This document shows, piece by piece, positions 55,856 through 64,000 of a DNA stretch of 64,000 nt. The notes under the pieces are model-generated. The model worked only from the letters and a program-made list of their open reading frames with translations, did no database searches and was not told the origin of the DNA. Within the stretch, counting starts at the first letter, position 1, and each line of letters opens with the position of its first letter. Source of the stretch: Pseudomonadota bacterium (GTDB lineage Bacteria > Desulfobacterota > Desulfobacteria > Desulfobacterales > JAHIVH01); assembly GCA_018816735.1 (NCBI GenBank), contig JAHIVH010000123.1, positions 1 to 64,000 of the forward strand. The letters are read 5' to 3'. Made by a program: the position numbers and the translations under genes.

Positions 55856-56008
55856 TACCATCATGGTAATACCACTTATATTCTAAATTTTTCAGGGTTC
55901 GTCAAGCATTATTCATATTTAATTCAATATTTTATATATTTAATATTCGAATGATGAAAGGGTTGACATTTGTATATAGATTTCATACTGTCAATTTGGT
56001 ATTACCAA
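55856..56008. promoter_or_regulatory. GntR operators and glycyl-radical-operon promoter
   Basis: TGGTAATACCA (55864-55874) overlaps a second palindrome TACCATCATGGTA (55856-55868) just upstream of the gntR start. TTGGTATTACCAA (55996-56008) is a perfect palindrome on the other side. They share TGGTA-N-TACCA, the FadR-type consensus. TTGACA (55963-55968) with TACTGT (55986-55991) after 17 bp is the likely + strand promoter; the right-hand operator lies at its transcript start. Confidence 0.85.
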
Positions 56009-56108
56009 GAATACACCACCATCCTGTCCGGATCGTGAATTTTCTTTTCAGATATGTGTTTCGCGATTTTCATAACGGTTCGGTTAAGATGACAGGGGAG
56101 GACAGAAC

Positions 56109-58583
56109 ATGGAAGCAATCTCACTCCGGGATGGTATCCCTCAAAAAATGGCAGAAAAAATTTATCCAATGTTTCAACCATTTAATGAACCCACTGAAAG
56201 GATTGCCTGCATCCGGGCAGACATACAAAAGACGCCTTATTCCATCTGTCTGGAGCGTCCGCTTCTTATCCGACAGTTCAGAAATTCATTAAACGGGAAA
56301 AAAGCGAAGTCAGAGCACCCGCTGATCAGACGGGCCATGATGCTTTCTCATATTCTCTCAAACCGTGTACCGCGAATTTACGATAATGAGTTTATCATCG
56401 GAAACATGACATCAAAACGGGTGGCGGCCAATTACTACCCGGAAGGTGGCTCGGTCAATATCATGGAAGATTTGTTCCGTCTTAAAAAACGTCAGGTCCC
56501 TATTCATCTTTCTTTTAAGGAAACAGTTCAACTGGGAGTCATTGGCGTATGCACCGCGCTGTCAAGCGTAGGGGGGAAAGCATTGCTGCGGCCCGGCCGA
56601 GTATCTCACTTTCTCGATTTTTTCCGGGCCAGACGATATTTTATTACAGAAGAAGCCGGCATCGGCCATCAGGTGGGAAACTACAGGGATGTGGTCGAGA
56701 ACGGGCTATGCCGGGCAGATCATATTGCGAAGGCTTGTCTCGACACCGGTAAGCTGGCGGATGGCACGTTTCTTTCAGCAGATCAGGAAGCTTTTTTCAC
56801 GTCTGTGAGAATTACCATAGACGGCATCAAAACCATGGCAAACCATCTTTCCAATGCGGCGGAAAAAGAAGCCCTAAAGCCAGGTACTGATAAAATACGA
56901 AAGAAAGAACTGCTAAATGCGGCAAATGCATTAAGGCATGTGCCGTACAATCCTTCCCGGACGTTTCTGGAAGGCCTGCAGGCGTGCTGGCTGGTACATG
57001 TGGCGATGAATATGGAGGATTTCGAGCAGGGCATGTCATTTGGCCGTCTGGACCAGATCCTCTATCCCCTGTATCGGAAAGGGATCGATGACGGCTCCCT
57101 TGCACCTGAAACAGCCGTTGAAATGCTTGCCAGCTTTCAACTGAAGACCTGTGAGACCATGCCTATCTATTCGGAGAGAATCGATCAGTATTTCAGCGGA
57201 AACGGCGTGGCACAGGGAATTACCATAGGTGGCACGGACATGTTGGGTAACGATGTCACCAATGAACTCTCCGGGCTTGTTCTGGATGCATATTCACAGA
57301 TAAAGACACGGGAACCGGCGCTTCATGTGCGGGTTCATTCCGGGATGCCGGCCTGGTTTCTTAAAAAGGCTGTGGAAACCGTTCAGCTTGGATGTGGAAA
57401 ACCATCGTTTTTTGGAGATAGAGCCGTTGTAAATGCGCTTCAGGAAGCTGGCATGTCCGAAGCCCATGCCAGAGATTATGCCGTTATCGGATGTGTGGAA
57501 ATGGCCAGCCAGGGGAGGACTTATAATTCCTCGGATGCGTGTCTTTTCAATCTGCCCCTTTGTCTGGAACTGGCTTTAAATCAGGGATACAGCTTCATGG
57601 GGAACACGGTATTCAAAAAAAGAATCGGCGCTGCCACACCCCCTGCAGATGCCATGATTATCTTTGATAATGTGGTGAAAGCGTTTAAGCTTCAGGTTGC
57701 ACATGCTGTTGATGAAATGGCTAAAATCATATCCTGGCTGGAGAAATGCTACCGTATTGAACGTCCGACACCGGTGAATTCCATCCTGACAGAAGGGTGC
57801 CTTGAAAAAGGCATGGATGTCACCTGGGGAGGCGGATTGTATGATCTGACATCCATTCAGGCGGCAGGCCTTGCTGACACGGGTGACTCATTATTTGCAC
57901 TGAAGAAACTGGTCTTTGATGACGGGCGGTTTACCCTTTCCGATCTGGCAGGCATATTAAAAAATAATTTCAAAGGTTACGAACCCCTGAGACAGGAACT
58001 GGTCAATCGATTCCCGCGTTATGGCAATGGCCATCCGGACGTGGACAGAATGACGCAACTGGCTGCAGATGTTTTTTCCGACGCAATCCGGTCGCACAGG
58101 AATACAAGAGGGGGCCGGTATGTTCCCGGCATCTACTCCATGACTTGTCATATCGGGTTTGGGAGGCAAACCGGTGCACTTCCAAATGGCCGCCTGGCCG
58201 GGGAAAGACTTTCAAACGGCCTTTCTCCCATTGACGGTTCAGAAAGAAACGGGCCCACAGCCGTCCTGAGATCCGCAGCATTCCTCAACAGCCGCAAATG
58301 GTCGAATTGCTGTGCCTTGAATATTAAATTCGACAAGAAGACGGTTCAAGGAAAAGCCGGCAATCAAGCACTATCTTCCATGCTTCGCACCTATTTTGAT
58401 CAGGGTGGCATGCAGGTTCAGGTCAACGTCCTTGATGCGGACATGCTTCGGGAGGCAAAAAAGGATCCGTCTTTGTACCCCGGCCTGGTTGTTCGGGTTG
58501 CGGGTTATTGTGCCTATTTCAATGACCTGCAGACGGATGTTCAGGATGAAATCATCGAACGGACCGTGCATGGAATTAAATAA
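56109..58583 (+). CDS. Glycyl radical enzyme (dehydratase/lyase branch), substrate unknown
   Basis: An 824-aa member of the pyruvate formate-lyase superfamily. The C-terminal RVAGYCAYF carries the radical Gly799. Catalytic Cys462 and base Glu464 lie in VIGCVEMASQGRTYNSS. This places it with the GCxE dehydratases and C-C, C-N or C-S lyases rather than true PFL (Cys-Cys). The common GCVEP followed by a GWHD-like stretch of diol and choline enzymes is replaced by GCVEM-x5-TYNSSDA. Candidate substrates include isethionate, hydroxyproline, arylacetates or an undescribed compound. GGGGAGG precedes the ATG. It is followed after 3 bp by its activase and controlled by the divergent GntR protein. No microcompartment genes are seen. 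Confidence 0.9.
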   Translation: MEAISLRDGIPQKMAEKIYPMFQPFNEPTERIACIRADIQKTPYSICLERPLLIRQFRNSLNGKKAKSEHPLIRRAMMLSHILSNRVPRIYDNEFIIGNMTSKRVAANYYPEGGSVNIMEDLFRLKKRQVPIHLSFKETVQLGVIGVCTALSSVGGKALLRPGRVSHFLDFFRARRYFITEEAGIGHQVGNYRDVVENGLCRADHIAKACLDTGKLADGTFLSADQEAFFTSVRITIDGIKTMANHLSNAAEKEALKPGTDKIRKKELLNAANALRHVPYNPSRTFLEGLQACWLVHVAMNMEDFEQGMSFGRLDQILYPLYRKGIDDGSLAPETAVEMLASFQLKTCETMPIYSERIDQYFSGNGVAQGITIGGTDMLGNDVTNELSGLVLDAYSQIKTREPALHVRVHSGMPAWFLKKAVETVQLGCGKPSFFGDRAVVNALQEAGMSEAHARDYAVIGCVEMASQGRTYNSSDACLFNLPLCLELALNQGYSFMGNTVFKKRIGAATPPADAMIIFDNVVKAFKLQVAHAVDEMAKIISWLEKCYRIERPTPVNSILTEGCLEKGMDVTWGGGLYDLTSIQAAGLADTGDSLFALKKLVFDDGRFTLSDLAGILKNNFKGYEPLRQELVNRFPRYGNGHPDVDRMTQLAADVFSDAIRSHRNTRGGRYVPGIYSMTCHIGFGRQTGALPNGRLAGERLSNGLSPIDGSERNGPTAVLRSAAFLNSRKWSNCCALNIKFDKKTVQGKAGNQALSSMLRTYFDQGGMQVQVNVLDADMLREAKKDPSLYPGLVVRVAGYCAYFNDLQTDVQDEIIERTVHGIK

Positions 58584-58586
58584 AAC

Positions 58587-59582
58587 GTGACACCTTCTAT
58601 TTTTTCGATTCAACACTTTTGTCTGCAGGATGGCCCCGGTATCAGAAGCATGATATTCTTTAAGGGATGTCCGCTTCGTTGCACCTGGTGCCAGAACCCG
58701 GAATCGTGGTATGCCGGCCCGGAAGTGGCGTTTAAATCCCACCTCTGCATTGGTTGCAACCTTTGCATGGACAACTGCCCCGAGCAGGCGATTTTCAGGC
58801 CCGGCCATCGGGACCCGTCCCGTTGCACGCGCTGTTTCTCCTGTGTGGATCATTGTCCGTCCCGTGCATTGGAAGGTTTTGGGAAATCCTATTCCATCGC
58901 GTCCATCAGAGACATTCTCCGGCCTGAATATCCCTTTTATCGTGATTCAGGCGGGGGGATTACCTTCTCCGGCGGAGAACCTTCGCTTTACATGAATTTC
59001 ATAGAACGACTTTCCGGTGTCCTCAAGGAAGATGGCATTTCCATTACCCTTGAAACCTGTGGCGATTTCGATCCGGGCATTTTTTACAAGAGAAAAAAAA
59101 TGCCTATAGGCGTGATCGATGACATGCCGGAGCCAACAAATCTTTGCCGGCCGGGTTTCCTGAAAGATGTGGACCTGGTTCTCTTTGACATCAAATTGGT
59201 CGACGATTTGCGTCACCGGCAATTCTGCGGCAAAGGGAATACCCGCATTCAAACGAATCTCAGCAATCTCGCCACTCTTGCAAAAATTGGCGGTGGACCG
59301 CGTGTGTGGCCCCGCATGCCGGTTATCCCCAATATTACAGATACCGTGGATAATCTTTCCGGTTGGGCCGATTATCTGTTGAAATCAGGCGTATTTTATC
59401 TTACGCTTGTCCCGTATCACAACCTGGGAAGCTTAAAACGAATCTGGCTGAATATTACGGATGGACCGGTCATACCTGCCCTGAAGACTGAAGAATTGGA
59501 AAAAACAGTTCAGATTTTAACGGATTACGGCATATCCTGTTTTTCTCCTGGAGAGGAAGACTGGCAATTGAGTGATAGATAA
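58587..59582 (+). CDS. Glycyl radical enzyme activase (radical SAM)
   Basis: Installs the glycyl radical on the upstream enzyme by SAM cleavage. The 331-aa product starts with GTG. The radical SAM cluster motif is CPLRCTWC (residues 29-36). A ferredoxin-like insert with two CxxCxxCxxxCP groups (CIGCNLCMDNCPE and CTRCFSCVDHCPS) binds two further [4Fe-4S] clusters, as in activases of the dehydratase/lyase branch. GGGITFSGGEP is the SAM-contacting motif. An insertion around residues 165-190 (YKRKKMPIGVIDDMPEP) is unusual. The 3-bp gap to the enzyme gene indicates one mRNA; the ribosome site is weak. Confidence 0.95.
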   Translation: MTPSIFSIQHFCLQDGPGIRSMIFFKGCPLRCTWCQNPESWYAGPEVAFKSHLCIGCNLCMDNCPEQAIFRPGHRDPSRCTRCFSCVDHCPSRALEGFGKSYSIASIRDILRPEYPFYRDSGGGITFSGGEPSLYMNFIERLSGVLKEDGISITLETCGDFDPGIFYKRKKMPIGVIDDMPEPTNLCRPGFLKDVDLVLFDIKLVDDLRHRQFCGKGNTRIQTNLSNLATLAKIGGGPRVWPRMPVIPNITDTVDNLSGWADYLLKSGVFYLTLVPYHNLGSLKRIWLNITDGPVIPALKTEELEKTVQILTDYGISCFSPGEEDWQLSDR

Positions 59583-59792
59583 AACCAATTTTTTAACCTT
59601 AATTTACGACTTATGCCCTATTGGCAACTCTCTCATTTTCCTGTATATTTATGCGAGTAAATTTGACCGGTTGTATTGTTTCATAAGTGCAAGGATGGCT
59701 AACCCCCCTTTAATCTTGTGAAAAATGAAAGTGTTATGGGCAATATGCGATCCACGTCCATTCTGCCTGAAATTGAAACACGGAGAAAATGA

Positions 59793-60320
59793 ATGAATAA
59801 AGAAAAAGCTTTGTTGATTTCGGTCAAACAAATTTTTCTGATCGGCATCATGTGTTTGGGGTTGATCACAACAATCGGAACGGGTTCAGGTGATGATGAC
59901 AAGAATGGATCATCCACAGGAACAGAAGCCACTTTAAAACACGAGGGGTTTGATTTTTCAGCCGGTGTTGTGCCTGAAAACGGGGAAGATTCTGATGGGG
60001 ATACAATCAATTGGGTGCCGGACCCATCTATGTATCTGGATGGTGCTTCCTATGGTGACGGCGTCTGGTGGCGATCGAAAGAAAACACCGCCAGTGAAAA
60101 TTTTTCCAAGGATTTGGGAGAAGTTGATCTTGACAGCCTGACAGATATTCCAACCATATGGGATGGTGGCACGGGTATAGCACTCATTAGTCTGCAGGAA
60201 AATCATGTGTATATTGTAAAATGTAAGGATGGATATGCGGCATTTCTGGTTAAATCCATTGATCTTGATACCTGGGATGTGGCAGTCGACTATATTTACA
60301 CATCCGGCACCTCCTTTTAA
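59793..60320 (+). CDS. Small exported protein of unknown function
   Basis: A 175-aa protein not recognised. The hydrophobic N-terminus (QIFLIGIMCLGLITTIGTGSG) followed by DDDKNGSS looks like the signal and acidic spacer seen in many Desulfobacterota surface lipoproteins, but the lipobox Cys is missing (ITTIGTG). The mature part is acidic and Trp-rich with a short C-terminal repeat-like strand pattern (HVYIVKCKDGYAAFLVKS). GGAGAA lies 5 bp before the ATG at 59793. It stands alone, and the remnant of an enoyl-CoA hydratase gene follows 21 bp behind. Confidence 0.6.
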   Translation: MNKEKALLISVKQIFLIGIMCLGLITTIGTGSGDDDKNGSSTGTEATLKHEGFDFSAGVVPENGEDSDGDTINWVPDPSMYLDGASYGDGVWWRSKENTASENFSKDLGEVDLDSLTDIPTIWDGGTGIALISLQENHVYIVKCKDGYAAFLVKSIDLDTWDVAVDYIYTSGTSF

Positions 60321-60341
60321 ATGGGTGAACAGGGTGAGCAG

Positions 60342-60844
60342 ATGACAGTATTGATTGAAAGTCAGGTTACGCTGTTGCCGGTGGCCTGGAGCTTGCGTTG
60401 TGGTGTGATATGCGGGTCATGGAAGAAACAGCTGTTTTTGGGGTTTTTTGCCGACGGTTTGGCGTTCCCCTGATCGACGGCGGTACGGTGAGATTGCCCC
60501 GCTTGATCGGCATGAGCCACGCCATGGATCTGATTCTTACCGGCCGGCCGGTTGATGCAAGCGAAGCCCTGAGAATCGGGCTTGCCAACAGAATCGTGCC
60601 TCACGGAAAATCCAGAGACGCCGCAGAGGAACTTGCGTTACAGATTTCAAAATTTCCCCAGACATGTATGCGAAGTGACCGGATGAGCGCTTATGAACAG
60701 TGGGATAAATCGGTTGAAGATGCGCTTGAAAATGAGTTTAAACGGGGAATGGAACCGATCTCCAAAGGGGAAACACTTGAAGGGGCTTCCCTGTTTACAA
60801 AAGGCATGGGAAAGCATGGCCGGTTTGACGGCGCCGATTTTTAA
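60342..60844 (+). pseudogene. Enoyl-CoA hydratase/isomerase pseudogene with internal deletion
   Basis: The start survives (GGTGAG, then ATG at 60342 encoding MTVLIES). At about 60361 the homology jumps, in a different frame, to SGYAVAGGLELALWCDMRV of the crotonase oxyanion region. From there the sequence is a normal C-terminal half (FGVPLIDGGTVRLPRLIG, DASEALRIGLANRIVPHG) to 60844. Around 90-100 residues, including the first oxyanion loop and substrate-binding region, are deleted and the join is out of frame. An ATG at 60398 could start a 148-aa fragment but would lack the active site. Confidence 0.85.
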
Positions 60845-61012
60845 AAAAACAATTAGCTTGCTTTCTTTCTATATAAAGACCTATTATACATTTAATCAAT
60901 CAAGCCCTGTTTAATCTGCAGGACAGTTTATTTCTGAAGGAACAATCCATTCACGAAGGTGGCACCCTCCAGTTTGCAACGTTGAAAATTTTTAAAGAAA
61001 AGGAAAAGCGAT

Positions 61013-61366
61013 ATGCGTCAAAAATATGTGATTTCTCGAGATTGTGCCAAAAATGAGCTTAAAATAAGGGAATATGCAATCATCGACAAAAATTTAAAAA
61101 AAGTGGCGACTTCAATGCTGCACAATGAAAGTTTCTCATTCCTCTGCGAAGAAACTTATGAAAGTGCGATTATCGAGAATTTTATCTCCAAAGGAATGGG
61201 CCCATTGATTTCAATCCTCAGGACCAACAATATATTTCCTATCGCACAATATGCCGCCGAAACTGCAGAAACAGTAATGGCATTATACAATTCAACGGAA
61301 GATGGTTCAGTGGAATTGTTTTTTGACGATGACGATTTGTTTTCAGACGCGACAGGCGTCAATTAA
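61013..61366 (+). CDS. Small cytoplasmic protein of unknown function
   Basis: A 117-aa protein with no recognised domain. The N-terminal part (KYVISRDCAKNELKIREYAII) is basic and the C-terminus is very acidic (ELFFDDDDLFSD). It has no signal or membrane segment. A good ribosome site (AAGGAAAAGCG) precedes the ATG, and the codon pattern looks like that of neighbours, so it is probably real. The gap before it (60845-61012) shows nothing notable. It stands alone and converges on the LVIVD gene. Confidence 0.6.
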   Translation: MRQKYVISRDCAKNELKIREYAIIDKNLKKVATSMLHNESFSFLCEETYESAIIENFISKGMGPLISILRTNNIFPIAQYAAETAETVMALYNSTEDGSVELFFDDDDLFSDATGVN

Positions 61367-61442
61367 TCTTCAGAAAATCTTTGAATATCTTTAGTTCTTA
61401 TTTTATCGCGATTCAGCACCATTTTGTTCTTCTCTGCACCCG

Positions 61443-62447
61443 CTATTTCGTTTTTTCAAAGATGACCAATCCTTTTCCGTTTAAAAGGACATAAACATAG
61501 TTACCGATTACAATGACTTCCCGGGCATAATCGCCAAGAGAATAGGTTTCTTTTACAACCGGTGATGCAATATTCGAAGTATCTATCACAACCAGGCCGG
61601 CATCTCCGTCAGCAAGATATGTATAGTGATCATCAACAGCGAGTCCTTCTGCCCAATCGCCGGTTTCATGAATATCAATCAACTCAATGGATGCCGGATC
61701 GGAAGCGTCAAACAGAAGCGTGCCGTATCCTCCTGCAGCAAGTGCCACGATGTTTTCTGATGCTTTGATATCATGGGGCGCACTATCATATGGGTTTGTA
61801 AAAGAACCAAGCAGTTGAGGGGAGCCCGGATAGGAAATGTCAAACACATCGATTGCATGATATTGACCGGCGACATAGGCTCTGGCATGATCGATTGTCA
61901 TCATATAGCTGGATAAAGAGCCAACCGTTTTTAAAATGGCAAATGTGTCCATATCAATAATATGAATGCCTTTATAATCCAATAGATATCCATATTCACC
62001 ATTTAATACAAAACTGTTGGGAATGTAATCCGTGCTTAATGTTCTTACGATTTCCCGGTCAGAAAGAGGGACTTCTTTTAAAAGTCCGCCCCAGCTACCA
62101 TCATGGTATTCACGTTGTGTAAAATAGACTTTTTCGCCGTATATCGCCACAGATGCCACGACATCCTCTGTCTCAAGAATACCTGTTTGTTGCGGTGTTC
62201 CCGGGGTGCTGATATCTATAAAATATATCCCATCTTCTGTCATCGAATCGTCGGTATGGGCAATGATGGCTGTGTTGTTTGAAACAGCCATATTTGACGA
62301 GAATCCGGTTAATATATATTCTCCTTTTTTTTCCAATATCGGTGTAGAAGACGCAGCGCCGGAATTGCCATTACTGCAACCTGTCATAAAAAAGGTAATC
62401 CCAGTAGCAAGTGCCAATGTGGTTTTGATTAGGCATATAAATTTCAT
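61443..62447 (-). CDS. LVIVD-repeat beta-propeller lipoprotein
   Basis: A 334-aa exported lipoprotein. The start at 62447 (MKFICLIKT) gives a normal signal with lipobox FMTGC. A longer frame adds 36 residues that do not look like a signal peptide. The mature protein is a series of LVIVD-type repeats of about 40 residues, such as GIYFIDISTPGTPQ, IDVFDISYPGSPQLLG, LLFDASDPASIELI and LVVIDTSNIASPVV. These form a propeller of unknown ligand found on many bacterial surfaces. No enzyme motif is seen. It is the downstream neighbour of a membrane protein gene, with a 135-bp gap. Confidence 0.8.
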   Translation of the reverse strand: MKFICLIKTTLALATGITFFMTGCSNGNSGAASSTPILEKKGEYILTGFSSNMAVSNNTAIIAHTDDSMTEDGIYFIDISTPGTPQQTGILETEDVVASVAIYGEKVYFTQREYHDGSWGGLLKEVPLSDREIVRTLSTDYIPNSFVLNGEYGYLLDYKGIHIIDMDTFAILKTVGSLSSYMMTIDHARAYVAGQYHAIDVFDISYPGSPQLLGSFTNPYDSAPHDIKASENIVALAAGGYGTLLFDASDPASIELIDIHETGDWAEGLAVDDHYTYLADGDAGLVVIDTSNIASPVVKETYSLGDYAREVIVIGNYVYVLLNGKGLVIFEKTK

Positions 62448-62582
62448 ATTTTTCAGATTCCAATATTCAATTGCTGTGTTAAAAGGCATTGTCTGTTTCC
62501 TTACCACTGCAATTTGGATTTGGAAATAAATAATTACCAAAAGGTCGACCCTCAATGCTTTTATTTGCGTGTCTCTTGTTAA

Positions 62583-63893
62583 TCAGGTGACATGGGCGGC
62601 GTCTTCTACCCATCCGGGTTGCGCTTCTTTGGTCTTTTGAAGATACGTGTTCAACTTGTTTTTCGATATGGTGTCAAGCAATAGTTGAAGCACGGTCAGC
62701 CTGTTGTTTCGCCGTGTGACAATCACAGGTATTTCACCCAGCGATTTCAGCTTCAGGCGTGCGGATGTCTTGCTCCGGGGCACTTCCGTATTGATGGTGG
62801 CAAAAGACGGGGTGATCGATACAACCTGGCAGCCGATGATCGCATCGTCAAGCACAAGGTGCGCGTCTTCCGATATGGCATATCTGGCCTCTTTACGCCT
62901 CTCTTTTTCGGGTCTCATGTGGATTCGATACTCTTCAATAAACGTATAACCCACACTCGCCCCGATCAGGCCGGCCGTGACAGCAATATATACCATACTG
63001 GGCATATCGAATTTTTCAAGCACGAGCAAAATAAGGAATCCGCCTAATGCACTTAAACCGCCAATGGTAACGACTTCCACGATCCGTCGGTTGATATGTT
63101 TAAAATACAGGGTTTCCCGGCTCTCCAGAAAATAAGTCGTCAATGAAGACGAAACAGCGGGTAACAGAGGAAAAAGGAACATGGACCGGGAGATACCGGT
63201 AAGGGGGCCTGTTCTGAAGATTTTATTTAAAACCAGTACGGCAAGCGCAATGCCATAACCGATACACCCTGCCAAAAAACTGTGGACAACCGTATTGTCG
63301 GAGGCCAAAGGATTTTGTCCTCTTTTCACTTGTTGCCGCCAGAAAAGGCGATCCACAAGCGTTGAGCCTATCAAGCCAGGGACAAACATGGCCAGACCGA
63401 TCAGTGACCATGTCAATGCTTCAAATGCATTATCGGGAAAAATTCTGGGGAGACTGGCAGGGGAAAAATAGGTGAAATAGTAGTAGTAAAGAAGCGTGGG
63501 CAGAAAAGCGGAACAGAAGATCACCATGCTGCTTTTCAAAACCGTATTCCAGTTTATCTCTGTGGCGGAGGCAAAGGATGCGGGACATAAACCAAAATAG
63601 GTAAAGGCAGTGGTTCTGTTCTGAGGAAGCTTTTCCGTCGATAGAATGCCGCAACTGATAAGCTGATAGCATTTCTTTAAAAGTGTATTCAATATTTTAT
63701 CCGTTTCTGTCCGGATCGGTTCTCTCCAGGGATCAGTGGCGCCATTTTTCACATCATCTTCCACAAATTCAATGCGTTTGTCGATATCCTGTTTTAATTC
63801 AGAGTACTCTTTCTCCAGTTTTTCATAGAGCAATTTGTCACAGCAGTTGATATACCGTGTGAATTCTCTGTCTGCTTTTCTTTTTCCGATCAT
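62583..63893 (-). CDS. Multi-pass membrane protein with possible C-terminal PilZ domain
   Basis: A 436-aa protein not confidently placed in a family. The first 115 residues are charged and helical (EKLEKEYSELKQDIDKRI). About six TM segments follow (about 125-315), the last near SMVYIAVTAGLIGASVGYTF. The cytoplasmic C-terminus (about 325-425) begins RRKEARYAI, resembling the RxxxR arginine motif of PilZ c-di-GMP receptors. The usual [DN]xSxxG that follows is degenerate (SITPSFA), so c-di-GMP binding is uncertain. The Shine-Dalgarno is not obvious before the ATG. Confidence 0.6.
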   Translation of the reverse strand: MIGKRKADREFTRYINCCDKLLYEKLEKEYSELKQDIDKRIEFVEDDVKNGATDPWREPIRTETDKILNTLLKKCYQLISCGILSTEKLPQNRTTAFTYFGLCPASFASATEINWNTVLKSSMVIFCSAFLPTLLYYYYFTYFSPASLPRIFPDNAFEALTWSLIGLAMFVPGLIGSTLVDRLFWRQQVKRGQNPLASDNTVVHSFLAGCIGYGIALAVLVLNKIFRTGPLTGISRSMFLFPLLPAVSSSLTTYFLESRETLYFKHINRRIVEVVTIGGLSALGGFLILLVLEKFDMPSMVYIAVTAGLIGASVGYTFIEEYRIHMRPEKERRKEARYAISEDAHLVLDDAIIGCQVVSITPSFATINTEVPRSKTSARLKLKSLGEIPVIVTRRNNRLTVLQLLLDTISKNKLNTYLQKTKEAQPGWVEDAAHVT

Positions 63894-64000
63894 TGTATAA
63901 AGATAGCTTAATTTGCACCATTTGTGCCGTAATGAATTTGGGCGGTGATCGGTAAAATTGGATTCGCTGTTTTTTTCCTTTCCGATTGCTTCTATAACTA

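Noticed and set aside
1-64000. tRNA, rRNA, CRISPR arrays, complete transposons
   Set aside because: Looked for in the intergenic regions on both strands; none recognised by eye. A tRNAscan or profile search would settle small RNA genes.

Overview
The window looks like chromosomal DNA of a strictly anaerobic, Gram-negative Desulfobacterota bacterium, probably a Desulfobacteraceae-like sulfate reducer. This is inferred from gene content, not from a marker gene. The clues are a PxxKW-type cysteine-rich protein, an HTH/two-CW regulator, a glycyl radical enzyme with its activase, an RND/TolC efflux system, KDO synthesis (kdsD), OmpA, and many surface propeller and discoidin proteins. I saw no rRNA, tRNA, CRISPR array, phage genes or complete insertion sequence.

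Layout. 1-6100 is an SOS mutagenesis cassette on the minus strand: lexA, a DUF72 protein, imuB and dnaE2, followed by an inverted array of degenerate octamers. 6111-7088 is a stand-alone rlmK. 7339-10773 holds a 7-TM protein and a tight three-gene operon for a secreted caspase-fold-like protein, a membrane-anchored helical protein and a seven-bladed propeller. 10775-14324 (minus) has a ClC channel, an aminotransferase and the PxxKW protein. 14629-20093 has kdsD, a 6-phosphofructokinase, an LpoA-like TPR/periplasmic-binding lipoprotein and miaA. 20157-24368 is a TetR regulator divergent from a zinc dehydrogenase, SCP2-like protein and ThDP enzyme operon. 24659-31563 is an eight-gene sulfur amino acid operon (HTH/two-CW regulator, metY, metX, metW, MOSC, nadA, cysE, cysK) with a nested palindromic operator in its promoter. 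32237-38189 (minus) is an RND efflux tripartite operon.

38398-46528 is rich in broken genes: a short RadC, two AlbA_2 remnants, a histidine kinase that lost its sensor and H-box, a second kinase missing about 50 residues, and a Spy/CpxP remnant. Intact genes among them are a 3-hydroxyacyl-CoA dehydrogenase, two OmpR-type regulators and an MsrA-MsrB fusion. 46627-54998 has aminopeptidase N, a 7TMR-DISM/PP2C phosphatase and a very large discoidin-IPT-OmpA protein whose fusion joint lies at an 11-T tract. 55116-59582 is a GntR/FadR regulator with clear TGGTA-N-TACCA operators, divergent from a glycyl radical enzyme and its activase. 59793-63893 has small secreted proteins, an enoyl-CoA hydratase pseudogene, an LVIVD propeller lipoprotein and a membrane protein with a possible PilZ end.

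Three themes stand out. First, several small regulators sit next to identifiable palindromic or tandem operators, so regulation can be read from the sequence. Second, at least six genes share the same kind of damage: the start and the 3-prime end are kept and the middle is deleted. Third, there are candidate undescribed systems: the lexA-DUF72-imuB-dnaE2 cassette without imuA, the secreted peptidase-like/propeller operon, and the HTH/two-CW control of the methionine-cysteine cluster.
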